Shown here: positions 27,407 to 35,384 of the stretch, piece by piece
Position numbering within the stretch: position 1 is the first letter of the stretch
Layout: every line of letters starts with the position of its first letter
NCBI GenBank assembly: GCA_021784115.1
Contig: JAJXTE010000014.1
Coordinates: 1 to 35,384, forward strand
Direction: 5' to 3'
DNA length: 35,384 bases
Origin: Pseudomonadota bacterium
Lineage (GTDB): Bacteria > Pseudomonadota > Gammaproteobacteria > Burkholderiales > Thiobacillaceae
Program-made: the position numbers and the translations under genes
The notes under the pieces: model-generated
What the model saw: only the letters and a program-made list of their open reading frames with translations
The model's database searches: none
What the model was told of the DNA's origin: nothing

Positions 27407-28753
27407 TTAAAAAGAGTGCGCGCCATGCGTGCCAAGGCTGAAGATGTATTGCACGTACCACTGATTCTCGTCCTGCCCTTCGCTGGCCTTGTCCTTCGTG
27501 TACTGAAGGCGCCAGCGCGAGAATTCCGAGGGCGAGTAGTCGACCATCAGCGAGTGGCGGGTAGGTTGGTAGTCGCTGCGTGGCAGCTTGGGGTTGTTGA
27601 GGCCGAAGTCCCGCGAGCCGGGATCAAGCAGGTCGTAGCGATAGCCGGCGCGCCAGTGCGGCATGAACTGATAGACAGCTTGCGCGTAGCCGCCATACTG
27701 GGTGGCCTGGTACGTGCCAAGGCTGCCGGCCCCGCACATGCCATCCGCGCAGTTCAGGCTGCCGCTTTCCTCGCGGCGGAACGCCTCCGCGGCGAACTTG
27801 ACGTTGTGGACGGTGGAATTGCCCAGTGGCGCCCATTTCCAGACGAAATCCGCCAGCCAGGTCTTGCTGTCGCCGGTAAAGGCGGTGTTCACGTCGGTGC
27901 CCGCAAAGTCGGCGAGCGTGCTGCTGCGTTCGGCCGCGCGGGTCGACAGATACGACAGGCCGCCGCGCCAGCTGTGCGAACCGCCGACGTCGCCTCCGAC
28001 ATGGCCGTACAGGGCGTAACTACCGACGCCGTTGCGGTTGCGGTCGGTGCCGGGGAAATTCGCGCCGCGTCCGATTTCGGCGCCCAGTTCGGTGAAGAGC
28101 TCGGTCGGCGCCACCCATCTCAGCTGCAGGCCATCGTTGCCGTATCCTTCGCCGAATAGCGCTTCATACATCAGGTTGTTGGTGGTGAAATCCCACGCGT
28201 GCGGATGCTGTTCGTTCTGGTAGCCGATGCCGGAACGAAAGCGGCCGCCCTTGAGGGTCAGACCCTGGCCCAGCGCCAGCGTCTGGAACCAGGCTTCTTC
28301 CACGCCGACCTTGCCGTCGTTCAGCGTGGCATTGAAATAGCCGCGGAAATACGGGTCGACGTTGGAGGCCAGAACCAGTTCGCTGTCGTCGACAGAAAAG
28401 CCGCGTGTCGAACCGGGCGCCGTGCCGTCGGGCAGGAATCCCGTGATGCGGCGTTCGGGGATGTCCTTCAGGTGGGCATAGCCGCCTTGCAGGATGACCG
28501 AGATTTCGGGGTTGAACGCGCCCGGAGTGCTGGGCGCCGAACTGGCCGTGTCTTGCGGCGGAGGGCTGGCTTGGGCGGCGTTGGCTGCGGACGCTTCGGC
28601 TTTTGCGAGCCGGGCTTCCAGCGCCTGGATCCGGGTTTCGTAATCGGCCTTCATGGCCTTGACTTCGGCGCGCAGCGCGGCGAGGTCGGCATCGTCGGCA
28701 TGCGCCGGGCTGGCGACCGCGACGGCGGCTGCCAGGAGAGCGGGACGTAACAT
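27407..28753 (-). CDS. Outer-membrane beta-barrel porin, probably metal-associated
   Basis: A 448-residue protein: signal peptide (~1-20), a periplasmic coiled coil (~25-57) followed by an Ala/Pro/Ser-rich linker, then alternating-strand barrel sequence rich in Gly, Tyr, Trp and Asn, ending in a C-terminal Phe as outer-membrane proteins do. A CADGMCGAG loop could be disulfide-bonded. The ATG at 28753 has GGAG five bases upstream. It lies directly before the znuA-like gene, so it may admit zinc or a zinc complex into the periplasm; substrate assignment is by context only. Confidence 0.78.
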   Translation of the reverse strand: MLRPALLAAAVAVASPAHADDADLAALRAEVKAMKADYETRIQALEARLAKAEASAANAAQASPPPQDTASSAPSTPGAFNPEISVILQGGYAHLKDIPERRITGFLPDGTAPGSTRGFSVDDSELVLASNVDPYFRGYFNATLNDGKVGVEEAWFQTLALGQGLTLKGGRFRSGIGYQNEQHPHAWDFTTNNLMYEALFGEGYGNDGLQLRWVAPTELFTELGAEIGRGANFPGTDRNRNGVGSYALYGHVGGDVGGSHSWRGGLSYLSTRAAERSSTLADFAGTDVNTAFTGDSKTWLADFVWKWAPLGNSTVHNVKFAAEAFRREESGSLNCADGMCGAGSLGTYQATQYGGYAQAVYQFMPHWRAGYRYDLLDPGSRDFGLNNPKLPRSDYQPTRHSLMVDYSPSEFSRWRLQYTKDKASEGQDENQWYVQYIFSLGTHGAHSF

Positions 28754-28779
28754 GTTTACTCCGTCAACGTGAGGTGAAC

Positions 28780-28804
28780 GCCTGCGCAAACGGTCGGCGC
28801 AGGC
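28780..28804 (-). promoter_or_regulatory. Stable hairpin in the porin leader
   Basis: GCCTGCGC (28780-28787) and GCGCAGGC (28797-28804) form a perfect 8-base stem with a 9-base loop, 26 bases before the porin start. On the minus strand the T7 tract precedes the stem instead of following it, so this is not a terminator. It may protect or process the mRNA 5' end. Confidence 0.4.
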
Positions 28805-28816
28805 ATCGAAAAAAAC

Positions 28817-29113
28817 TCAGACGTCGGACGGGGTGGGGGGTGCGCGTGCGCACGCGGGACGGGGGGCAAGATCGGCGCACCCGAATTGGGCGCCGGGGGT
28901 GTAGCTGCGATCGGCAGGCGGCATCGCCAGGACGACCGGGCTGGGCGGCAGGGCCGTCCCGAGCTGGGCCTGCGCGAGGCAGGTTTCGCAGACCTTGTCG
29001 GGCAGTCCCGTGTCGTGCACGCGCAGATGGGTCAGCGAATGCGCGAACGCCGCCGCCTGACCGAACAGCAGGGTCAGGGCGAACAGCCAGGAGAGCAGGC
29101 GGCGCGACGGCAT
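28817..29113 (-). CDS. Small exported His/CxxC protein
   Basis: A 98-residue protein with a hydrophobic signal segment (~5-24), then H25, H29 and H33 in HSLTHLRVH and a CETC pair (C42, C45), followed by a Pro/Ala-rich tail. The layout resembles small DUF2946-like periplasmic proteins found near metal uptake genes, possibly binding zinc or copper. The open frame extends further upstream, but the ATG at 29113 places the signal peptide at the N-terminus and avoids overlapping yidD (10-base gap). Function is inferred from residues and neighbours only. Confidence 0.65.
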   Translation of the reverse strand: MPSRRLLSWLFALTLLFGQAAAFAHSLTHLRVHDTGLPDKVCETCLAQAQLGTALPPSPVVLAMPPADRSYTPGAQFGCADLAPRPACARAPPTPSDV

Positions 29114-29123
29114 CGGGCGAATT

Positions 29124-29363
29124 CTACTGCTTGGGCGGGTCGACGGGCGGAACGGGGTCGTAGCCGTGGGCGCAGCCGGGGCGGCAACGGCCAATCCGTT
29201 TCGCGGCCAGCCAGCTGCCCCTGAGCGCGCCGTGCTTTTCGATGGCCTCCTTGCCGTATTCCGAGCAAGTTGGCAGGTAGCGGCACTGCCGGCCCAGCCA
29301 GGGCGAGAGCGCCAACTGGTAGACGCGTATCGCGCCGACGAGGAGTTTTTGCGCGAGATTCAT
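29124..29363 (-). CDS. yidD: YidD membrane-protein insertion efficiency factor
   Basis: A 79-residue protein with the family core RYLPTCSEY near 28-36, the conserved [13 protein letters not shown] near 60-72, and an amphipathic N-terminus that associates with the inner membrane. YidD assists YidC-dependent insertion. It is normally encoded between rnpA and yidC. Here it overlaps the CobW-type gene by four bases (ATGA, 29360-29363), outside that setting. Whether another copy exists in the genome cannot be seen. Confidence 0.92.
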   Translation of the reverse strand: MNLAQKLLVGAIRVYQLALSPWLGRQCRYLPTCSEYGKEAIEKHGALRGSWLAAKRIGRCRPGCAHGYDPVPPVDPPKQ

Positions 29364-30409
29364 GGATGCACCCCCGCACGGCTGGACGCTGCACCCGAGA
29401 AGTCGGCTAGCAGCTTGGCGACGAATTCGGGTTCGAGATCGCGCACGATGAACACGAAGCGGCTGCGGTGGTCGTCGTCCGGCCAGGCGTCGAGCGTCAC
29501 CTCGGGATACAGCACGTGCTGCACGCCGTGCAGCACAACCGGCTGCGGCTGATCCCGCAGGTTCACGATGGCCTTGAAGCGCAGCAGGTTCTCGGCACGA
29601 AAGGAGGTCAGCATGGAAAGTGCCGATTGCAGGCCGTAGCGGTCGAGCGGCGCGTCGATCACCACCGAAAACGCCTGGATGCGCGTGTCGTGCAGGCCGG
29701 GTCGCGTTTTTTTGACAACGGGGCTGGCGCTGGCTGGCTGATATCGCTGCGGTTTCAGCCAGCGCGCCACTTGCAGCGATCGGGTCTCGGCGTTCCACAG
29801 CCCCAGGTTCTGGATCGTGGCGGGGTCGAGCTCGCCGTGCGTCACCGTGACGATGTCGGCCGCCGGATTGAGCGCGGCCAGCCGCTCGCGCAGGGCGGCA
29901 ACCATATCGGCCGGTGCGAGATCGGTCTTGGTGAGCAGCAGCCGGTCGGCCACCGCCACCTGTTTGACGGCCTCGAAGTGTTCGTCCAGCTGGCCCATGC
30001 CGAACAGCGCGTCGACCGTGGTGACCACGCCGTCGAGACGGAAACGTGCGCGCACCCAGTTGTCATGCAACAGATTGTCGAGCACCGGCGCCGGGTCGGC
30101 GATGCCGGTGGTCTCGATGATGACGCGCTCGAACGCCGGGATGTCGCCCTTCTGTCGTGCCATCCACAGATTTTTCAGCGTCGGCGACAGGCTGCCGGAA
30201 ATCGTGCAGCACACGCAACCGCCGGACAGAAGCGCCATCGGGCCTTCCATTTTTTGCAGCAGCTGGTGATCGAGCGCGACCTCGCCGAACTCGTTCATCA
30301 GGATGGCCGTGCGCGGCAGCGTACGCACCAGGTGATTCAGCACCGTGGTCTTGCCGCTGCCCAGAAACCCCGTGAGGAGGGTAATCGGAATGGGGTTGTC
30401 GGACGTCAC
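29360..30409 (-). CDS. CobW/COG0523 family GTPase, probable zinc metallochaperone
   Basis: A 349-residue G3E GTPase. The P-loop is GFLGSGKTT (14-22), the metal-binding CxCC motif is GGCVCC (C65, C67, C68), ETTGIADP forms switch II (~99-106), and TKTD is the base-recognition motif. The CobW C-terminal domain follows (~240-340). Members of this family deliver zinc (ZNG1/ZigA type), cobalt or other metals. Zinc is suggested by the neighbouring DksA variant and the metal ABC genes. The His-rich loop seen in some members is absent. It is followed by yidD with an ATGA overlap and preceded by dksA at a 139-base gap. Confidence 0.88.
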   Translation of the reverse strand: MTSDNPIPITLLTGFLGSGKTTVLNHLVRTLPRTAILMNEFGEVALDHQLLQKMEGPMALLSGGCVCCTISGSLSPTLKNLWMARQKGDIPAFERVIIETTGIADPAPVLDNLLHDNWVRARFRLDGVVTTVDALFGMGQLDEHFEAVKQVAVADRLLLTKTDLAPADMVAALRERLAALNPAADIVTVTHGELDPATIQNLGLWNAETRSLQVARWLKPQRYQPASASPVVKKTRPGLHDTRIQAFSVVIDAPLDRYGLQSALSMLTSFRAENLLRFKAIVNLRDQPQPVVLHGVQHVLYPEVTLDAWPDDDHRSRFVFIVRDLEPEFVAKLLADFSGAASSRAGVHP

Positions 30410-30548
30410 GACTGTACGAATCTACGCGAAGAGGGGGAGGCAGGTTTCGGCGTGACCGACGTGAAGCTGCGAAGTGCGGGCCGTGACCACAAGCAAACAG
30501 ACAGGGCGCGTCCAAGCAAGATCCCCATGCTGGGCACCCCCCGCTGTT

Positions 30549-30968
30549 TCAGGCGTGCAGCCTTTCCTTCTTCTCGTGGCGCTCCTGCGCCTCGATCGAG
30601 TATTCCGCGGTGGGGCGCGCCAGCAGGCGGGGCAGGCCGATGGGGTCGCCGGTTTCCAGGCACCAGCCATACTCGCCGCTGTCGATGCGCGCGAGGGCGG
30701 AATTGATTTTTTTGAGCAGCTTGCGTTCGCGGTCGCGCACGCGCTGTTCGAGCATGTGCTCCTCTTCCACGGTGGCGCGGTCATTGGGGTCGGCGAAGTT
30801 CTCGTTTTCCTTCAGGTGCTCGCCGGTGTCGGCGGCATTGCTGAGCATTTCCTCGCGCAGCGTTTCGAGCCGGGTGCGAAAAAAAGCGAGCTGGGCTGCG
30901 TTCATGTAGGCGGAAGCCGGCATTTTCAGCAGCGCGGCTTCGGTGAGGGGTTTGGACGAGGCAGGCAT
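30549..30968 (-). CDS. dksA: DksA RNA-polymerase-binding regulator, cysteine-poor type
   Basis: A 139-residue transcription factor that inserts its coiled-coil tip into the RNA polymerase secondary channel and works with ppGpp. The tip motif DxxDxA is DPNDRA (D60, D63, A65). In the zinc-finger position only C103 remains; the other three positions are T106, S124 and A127, so structural zinc is unlikely. Such zinc-independent DksA proteins occur in Pseudomonas (DksA2, used in zinc starvation), and I recall cysteine-poor forms as common in betaproteobacteria, where dksA often precedes a cobW gene. GGAG is six to seven bases before the ATG. Confidence 0.93.
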   Translation of the reverse strand: MPASSKPLTEAALLKMPASAYMNAAQLAFFRTRLETLREEMLSNAADTGEHLKENENFADPNDRATVEEEHMLEQRVRDRERKLLKKINSALARIDSGEYGWCLETGDPIGLPRLLARPTAEYSIEAQERHEKKERLHA

Positions 30969-31004
30969 TGGAACTCCAGGCGTCTAGGTGGTTGATAAGT
31001 GCAG

Positions 31005-31019
31005 CCGGGCGTGGCCCGG
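31005..31019. promoter_or_regulatory. GC-rich inverted repeat between dksA and the RND operon
   Basis: CCGGGC-GTG-GCCCGG is a perfect 6+3+6 inverted repeat in the 194-base divergent gap. It could be an operator or a leader hairpin of the dksA transcript. A second, weaker repeat (CCGGA/TCCGG) follows near 31025. No promoter could be assigned with confidence. Confidence 0.3.
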
Positions 31020-31162
31020 GGCAGCCGGAATGGGTCCGGTTGCGGTCAATGTGCGACCCGCATGATACCCCTGTCCCGGCGGCGGGTGTCATCAGCGGGT
31101 GTCTGGGCGCGTCGGATTGACCGTGACAGGCCGAATCCGGGGTGATAAGCGATAATTCGGCG

Positions 31163-32239
31163 ATGAACGCCTTTATCCCCTGGACTGTCCTTCTGCTCCT
31201 GCTGGCCGCGTGCGGACGCGACGTGCCGCAGGCGCCGCCCGAAGACATTCGCCCGGTACGTGCCGAACAGGTGGGGGTGAACGTCGCCCGGCACGGGACG
31301 CGTTACGCCGGGGAAGTACGCGCACGCTACGAGACCGACCTCGCGTTTCGCGTCGCGGGCAGGGTGACTTCGCGCCGCGTGGACGTCGGCGCCCAGGTCA
31401 GCGCGGGCCAGGTCATCGCGACGCTGGATCCGCAGGACTATGCGCTGGCGGCGAGCGCGGCGCGCGCACAGCTCACCGCGGCCGAGGCCGAAGCCAGGCT
31501 GGCGCGACAGGACCTGCAGCGCTATGCCGAGCTGCGCGCGCAGAACTTCATCTCGCAGGCTGAACTGGACCGTCGCCGGACCGCCGCCGAAGCGGCTGCG
31601 GCGCAGGTGCGCCAGTTGCGCGCCGACGCCACCCGTCAGGGCAACCAGCAGGCCTACACCCGGCTGACCGCACCGCACGCCGGCGTCATCTCGGCCATTT
31701 CATTCGAGGCGGGGCAGGTCGTGGCGGCCGGTCAAGCGGTGGCGAAGCTGGCGCGCACCGGTGAACTCGAAGTCCGCATCGATGTGCCCGAAAATGGGCT
31801 GGATGCACTGCGCGCCGCAAGCAACCCCATCATTCGCCTGTGGTCTGCGCCGGACAGGGAATATGCGGGGCGGCTGCGCGAACTGTCGCCGGTGGCCGAT
31901 GCGGCCAGCCGCACCTACAGCGCCCGCATCAGCCTGCTTCATGCCGACGCGGCCGTTCGACTGGGCATGACGGCCACGGTCGAGGTCGGCAGCGCGTCGG
32001 CACCGGCGTTGTCGGTGGCGCAAACGGCCCTGTTCAGAATCAACGGCATGCCGCAGGTGTGGGTGGTGAATCCGCAGACCCGCAAGGTCGTGGCGCGCAG
32101 CGTGCAGATCGGCGAGATGAGCGGCGACCGCGCAGCCATCGTGTCGGGGCTGACGGCCGGCGAGTGGGTGGTGACGGCCGGGGTGCACAAGCTCGCACCG
32201 GGCCAGCAGGTGCGTCTGGCTGAGCCCGGCCACCCATGA
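31163..32239 (+). CDS. RND efflux periplasmic adaptor lipoprotein
   Basis: A 358-residue membrane-fusion protein that bridges an RND pump and an outer-membrane channel. The lipobox LAAC with C17 follows a short hydrophobic stretch. Next come the biotinyl-lipoyl half-motifs (GRVTSRRVDVGAQVSAGQVI and APHAGVISAISFEAGQVV), an alpha hairpin (~95-165) and a beta-barrel/proximal domain. The ATG at 31163 was chosen over an in-frame GTG at 31142 because it places the lipobox correctly. No Shine-Dalgarno is visible at either. The end overlaps the pump gene as ATGA. Confidence 0.9.
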   Translation: MNAFIPWTVLLLLLAACGRDVPQAPPEDIRPVRAEQVGVNVARHGTRYAGEVRARYETDLAFRVAGRVTSRRVDVGAQVSAGQVIATLDPQDYALAASAARAQLTAAEAEARLARQDLQRYAELRAQNFISQAELDRRRTAAEAAAAQVRQLRADATRQGNQQAYTRLTAPHAGVISAISFEAGQVVAAGQAVAKLARTGELEVRIDVPENGLDALRAASNPIIRLWSAPDREYAGRLRELSPVADAASRTYSARISLLHADAAVRLGMTATVEVGSASAPALSVAQTALFRINGMPQVWVVNPQTRKVVARSVQIGEMSGDRAAIVSGLTAGEWVVTAGVHKLAPGQQVRLAEPGHP

Positions 32240-35200
32240 GCGGCGCGGTCCGTTTCGTTCCCGGGCGCGGCAACCTGTCGCGCTGGGCGATCGAGCACCC
32301 GGCACTGGTGCGTTTCTTCATCGCGCTGATCCTGCTGGTCGGCGTACGGTCCTATTTCCATCTCGGCCAGGCTGAAGATCCCCCGTTCACCTACAAGGTC
32401 ATGCTGGTCCAGGCGCAGTGGCCGGGCGCGACCGCGCAGGAAGTCTCGGAACAGCTGACCGAGCGGATCGAGAAAAAGCTGCAGGAGATGCCCGAACTCG
32501 ATTTTGTTCAGAGCTACGCCAAGGCGGGCGAGACCGCGATCTTCGTCAACCTCAAGGAAACCGTACGCGGGCACGACGTGGCGCAAGCGTGGTATCAGGT
32601 TCGCAAGAAGATCGGCGACCTCAAGTCCGAGCTGCCGGCCGGCGTGCAGGGACCGTTCTTCAATGACGAATTCGGCGATACCTTCGGTTCGATCTACGCC
32701 TTCACCGGCGACGGATTCACCCGTGCCGAGTTGCGCCGCGCCGCCGAGGATGCGCAGCGCGAAGTGCGCCGCCTGCCCAACGTGGGCAAGGTCGAAGTGT
32801 TCGGCATCGTCCCGGAAAAAATCTACATCGAGGTGCCCGCGCAAAAGCTCGCGACGCTCGGCCTCACGCCGCAGCAGATCATGCGCGCGGTGCAGGAACA
32901 GAACGGCGTGGAGGCCAATGGCCGGGTGGAAAACGAGTTGCTCTCGATCCCGCTGCGCGTGACGGGGTCGTATACCGACGTCGAGCGCCTGCGCGAAACG
33001 ATCATTCGAATCGGAACGCGCAGCCTGCGGCTGGGCGATATCGCCGAGGTGACGCGGCGTTACGAAGACCCGCCCCCGACTGAAATCCGCTCACAGGGCG
33101 AGCCCGCGATCCTGCTCGGGGTGTCGCTGGCGCAGGGCGGCGACGTGATCGCGATGGGGCGCGACGTGGCCGCCGCCATGGACGCGCTGCAAAAAACCCT
33201 GCCGGTGGGCATGGATATCCAGCGAATCCACGACCAGCCGAGCATCGTCAGCCGCGCGGTCAAACTGTTCATGGAGAGCTTCTTCGAAGCCGTCGCCATC
33301 GTTCTGGTGGTGACCTTCCTGGCGCTGAAATGGCGCGCCGGGCTGGTCGTGGCGCTCTCCATCCCGGTGGTGCTGGCGATCACCTTCACCGCCATGTGGT
33401 TCTTCAACATCGATCTGCACCGCATCTCCACCGGTGCACTCATCATTGCGCTCGGCCTGCTGGTGGACGATGCCATCATCGCGGTGGAAATGATGGCGCA
33501 CAAGCTTGAGGCCGGTTGGGGGCGCTTCGAGGCGGCCACCTTCGCCTTTCAGTCGACCGCGTTTCCCATGCTCACCGGCACCTTGCTGACCGCCGCTGCA
33601 TTTCTGCCTATCGCGCTCGCCAAGTCGACGGTGGGTGAATACACGTTTGCGATTTTTGCGGTGACGACGATTGCGCTGCTGTCGTCGTGGCTGGTGGCGG
33701 TGGTGGTCACACCTTATCTCGGCTATGTCCTGCTGAAGCCCAGTCATCACGTGACCGACGAGAATGCGGCGTACCTCACGCCGTTCTACCGGCGCTTCCG
33801 CACGGCGGTGACCTGGTGCGTGACGCATCGCCGCAGCGTGATTGCGCTGACGGTGGTCGCGCTGATCATCGGCGTGGCAGCGATGCAGCGGGTCGAGAAA
33901 CAGTTTTTTCCTGCCTCCGACCGCCTGGAAATCCTGGTCGAACTGTGGCTGCCAGAAGGCGCATCCATCGATGCCACGCGTGCCGAAGCGATCAGGCTCG
34001 AAACCCTGCTGCGGCAGGACAAGGACGTGGCGCACGTGGTGAACTACATCGGCCAGGGCGCGCCGCGCTTCGTGCTGGGGCTGGATCAGCGGCTGAACAA
34101 CCGCAATTTCGCGCAGCTGGTTGTGATTGCGAAGGATGTGCCGGCGCGCGAGCGTGAAATCACCCGCATCCGTCATCTCTTCGAGAGTGATTTTCCCAAC
34201 GTGCGCGGGCGGGCGGTTCGATTCGAGTACGGCCCCCCGTCGGGTTACCCGGTGCTGTACCGGCTGTCCGGGAGCGATATTCCTAAACTGAAGATCGAGG
34301 CCGAAAAGCTGCGCAGAATCCTGGCGGCACAGCCGCAGGTCACGGCGGTGAACCTGGACTGGAACGAGCAGTCGCTGGCGGCCAGGATCGAGCTTGATCA
34401 GGACAAGATCAAGACGCTGGGCCTGAGTTCGGATGAAGTTGGGCGGTTGCTGGCGCTGCAACTGTCGGGTGCGACCGTGACCCGATTCCGCGAGAACGAT
34501 CTGTTGATCGACGTGGTGCTGCGTACCCCGCGCAGGGAACACCGCGATATCGGCGCGCTGAAATCGCTGCCGATCGGCAGTTTCAACGGCCAGAGCGTGA
34601 CCCTGGGGCAAATCGCCACGTTCCGCCCGGCGTTCGAGGACGGCGTGATCTGGCGGCGCGACCGCCTGCCCACGATCTCGGTGCGTGGCGACCCGGTAGG
34701 CAAAACCCAGCCGGCGACGATCATCGAATCGATTGCGCCGCAGGTGGCTGCATTCAAGGCGCAACTGCCACCCGGTTTCCGGCTCGAAATCGGCGGGCCG
34801 GTGGAAAGCAGCGCCAAGGCCAATGCGGCCATCAGCGCATCATGGCCGCTGATCGTGATCACCACGCTGACCCTGCTGATGTTGCAGCTCGGCAGCTTTT
34901 CGCGTTCGATGCTGGTGGTGCTGACCGCACCGCTCGGTCTCATCGGCGTGGCGATTGCATTGCTGGTAAGCGGGCAGCCGATGGGGTTTGTCGCGCTCCT
35001 CGGCATCATCTCGCTGGCCGGCATGATCATGCGCAACTCGGTGATTCTGGTCGACCAGATTCAGCAGGACATTGCGCGCGGCCTGTCGCAATGGGATGCG
35101 ATCATCGAGTCGACCGTGCGGCGGATGCGGCCGATCAGTCTCACCGCCGCCGCCGCGGTGCTGGCGATGATCCCGTTGTCGCGTTCGATTTTCTGGGGCC

Positions 35201-35304
35201 CGATGGCGGTCGCGGTGATGGGCGGGCTGATTGCGGCCACCTTCCTCACGCTGTTCTTTCTGCCCGCGCTCTATGCGACGTGGTTTCGCGTGAGAACCGG
35301 GTAG
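32236..35304 (+). CDS. RND efflux pump permease (AcrB superfamily)
   Basis: A 1022-residue proton-driven inner-membrane transporter. TM1 lies near residues 25-37, followed by the porter domain, TM2-6 (~345-500), the second porter/docking half and TM8-12 to the C-terminus. The TM4 acidic pair D411/D412 (LVDDAIIAVE) needed for proton relay is present, as is the LGIISLAGMIMRNSVILVDQ region of the second half. It is co-translated with the adaptor. Substrates cannot be predicted; no outer-membrane channel gene is complete in the window. Confidence 0.93.
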   Translation: MSGAVRFVPGRGNLSRWAIEHPALVRFFIALILLVGVRSYFHLGQAEDPPFTYKVMLVQAQWPGATAQEVSEQLTERIEKKLQEMPELDFVQSYAKAGETAIFVNLKETVRGHDVAQAWYQVRKKIGDLKSELPAGVQGPFFNDEFGDTFGSIYAFTGDGFTRAELRRAAEDAQREVRRLPNVGKVEVFGIVPEKIYIEVPAQKLATLGLTPQQIMRAVQEQNGVEANGRVENELLSIPLRVTGSYTDVERLRETIIRIGTRSLRLGDIAEVTRRYEDPPPTEIRSQGEPAILLGVSLAQGGDVIAMGRDVAAAMDALQKTLPVGMDIQRIHDQPSIVSRAVKLFMESFFEAVAIVLVVTFLALKWRAGLVVALSIPVVLAITFTAMWFFNIDLHRISTGALIIALGLLVDDAIIAVEMMAHKLEAGWGRFEAATFAFQSTAFPMLTGTLLTAAAFLPIALAKSTVGEYTFAIFAVTTIALLSSWLVAVVVTPYLGYVLLKPSHHVTDENAAYLTPFYRRFRTAVTWCVTHRRSVIALTVVALIIGVAAMQRVEKQFFPASDRLEILVELWLPEGASIDATRAEAIRLETLLRQDKDVAHVVNYIGQGAPRFVLGLDQRLNNRNFAQLVVIAKDVPAREREITRIRHLFESDFPNVRGRAVRFEYGPPSGYPVLYRLSGSDIPKLKIEAEKLRRILAAQPQVTAVNLDWNEQSLAARIELDQDKIKTLGLSSDEVGRLLALQLSGATVTRFRENDLLIDVVLRTPRREHRDIGALKSLPIGSFNGQSVTLGQIATFRPAFEDGVIWRRDRLPTISVRGDPVGKTQPATIIESIAPQVAAFKAQLPPGFRLEIGGPVESSAKANAAISASWPLIVITTLTLLMLQLGSFSRSMLVVLTAPLGLIGVAIALLVSGQPMGFVALLGIISLAGMIMRNSVILVDQIQQDIARGLSQWDAIIESTVRRMRPISLTAAAAVLAMIPLSRSIFWGPMAVAVMGGLIAATFLTLFFLPALYATWFRVRTG

Positions 35305-35338
35305 GGTGGTGCCTGTCAAACACAGGAGGAGGTGCGGG

Positions 35339-35384
35339 ATGAAGACGATCGTGATCGGACTCGTGTTGGTGCTCGGCGGATGTG
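35339..35384 (+). CDS. Lipoprotein, N-terminal fragment cut by the window end
   Basis: Only 15 codons are visible: MKTIVIGLVLVLGGC, a type II signal peptide with lipobox LGGC. A very strong ribosome site (AGGAGGAGG) lies upstream. It starts 34 bases after the RND pump, so it may belong to the same transcript. An outer-membrane factor lipoprotein is possible, but nothing visible decides this. Confidence 0.6.
   Translation, partial: MKTIVIGLVLVLGGC

Noticed and set aside
30702-30708. A7/T7 runs in dksA and cobW as slippage sites
   Set aside because: Seven-base runs encoding Lys-Lys are not rare enough to suggest slippage, unlike the ten-base run in chpA.
31117-31156. TTGACC with GATAAT as promoter of the RND operon
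   Set aside because: The spacing is about 28 bases, far too long, and the nearer TGATAA is also at 20 bases; neither makes an acceptable sigma-70 promoter.
35339-35384. Calling the terminal lipoprotein an outer-membrane efflux channel
   Set aside because: Only the signal peptide is visible, which is shared by many unrelated lipoproteins.

Overview
The window is a dense, GC-rich stretch of chromosome with short intergenic gaps and many ATGA start/stop overlaps. No phage, transposon, CRISPR or RNA gene was recognised. Gene content and order (cutA-dsbD, thiD-thiE-hemL, rubredoxin next to pilGHIJ and a giant chpA/pilL, dksA-cobW, hslVU) point to a betaproteobacterium. A probable DsrS homologue suggests a sulfur oxidiser using the Dsr pathway, so a Thiobacillus-like or related Nitrosomonadales organism is the best guess. 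No database search was possible.

Layout. Positions 1-3786 (+): the cutA tail, an enlarged dsbD, a DedA-family gene and a DUF1345 gene. Positions 3804-7641 (-): thiD, thiE, hemL and dsrS-like, the last three linked by overlaps. Positions 7695-18759 (+): rubredoxin, an orphan exported protein behind a structured leader, a good terminator, then the type IV pilus chemosensory operon pilG-pilH-pilI-pilJ-chpA, ending in a bidirectional terminator. Positions 18808-30968 (-), in transcription order: dksA, a CobW/COG0523 GTPase, yidD, a small exported His/CxxC protein, an outer-membrane porin, a znuA-like binding protein, a znuB-like permease, a STAS-repeat protein, hslV, hslU, a UPF0114 membrane protein, a 610-residue helical-repeat protein and a conserved unknown. 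Positions 31163-35384 (+): an RND efflux adaptor and pump, and the first codons of a lipoprotein.

How the genes fit together. PilG, PilH, PilI, PilJ and ChpA form a Chp-type pathway (receptor, coupling protein, multi-Hpt kinase, two response regulators) that normally controls twitching and surface sensing. The dksA-to-znuB run looks like a metal (probably zinc) acquisition and sparing set: porin, binding protein, permease, GTPase metallochaperone and a DksA lacking three of the four zinc-ligand cysteines. The matching ABC ATPase is absent from the window. HslV and HslU form the two-part ATP-dependent protease.

Most worth checking: an A10 homopolymer inside chpA whose +1 or -1 slippage leads at once to stop codons; phased heptanucleotide arrays in two neighbouring gaps of the hslVU region; a STAS/helical-repeat protein built by internal duplication; a DsbD with two N-terminal redox domains; a dsrS-like gene coupled to hemL; and a yidD outside its usual rnpA-yidC setting.
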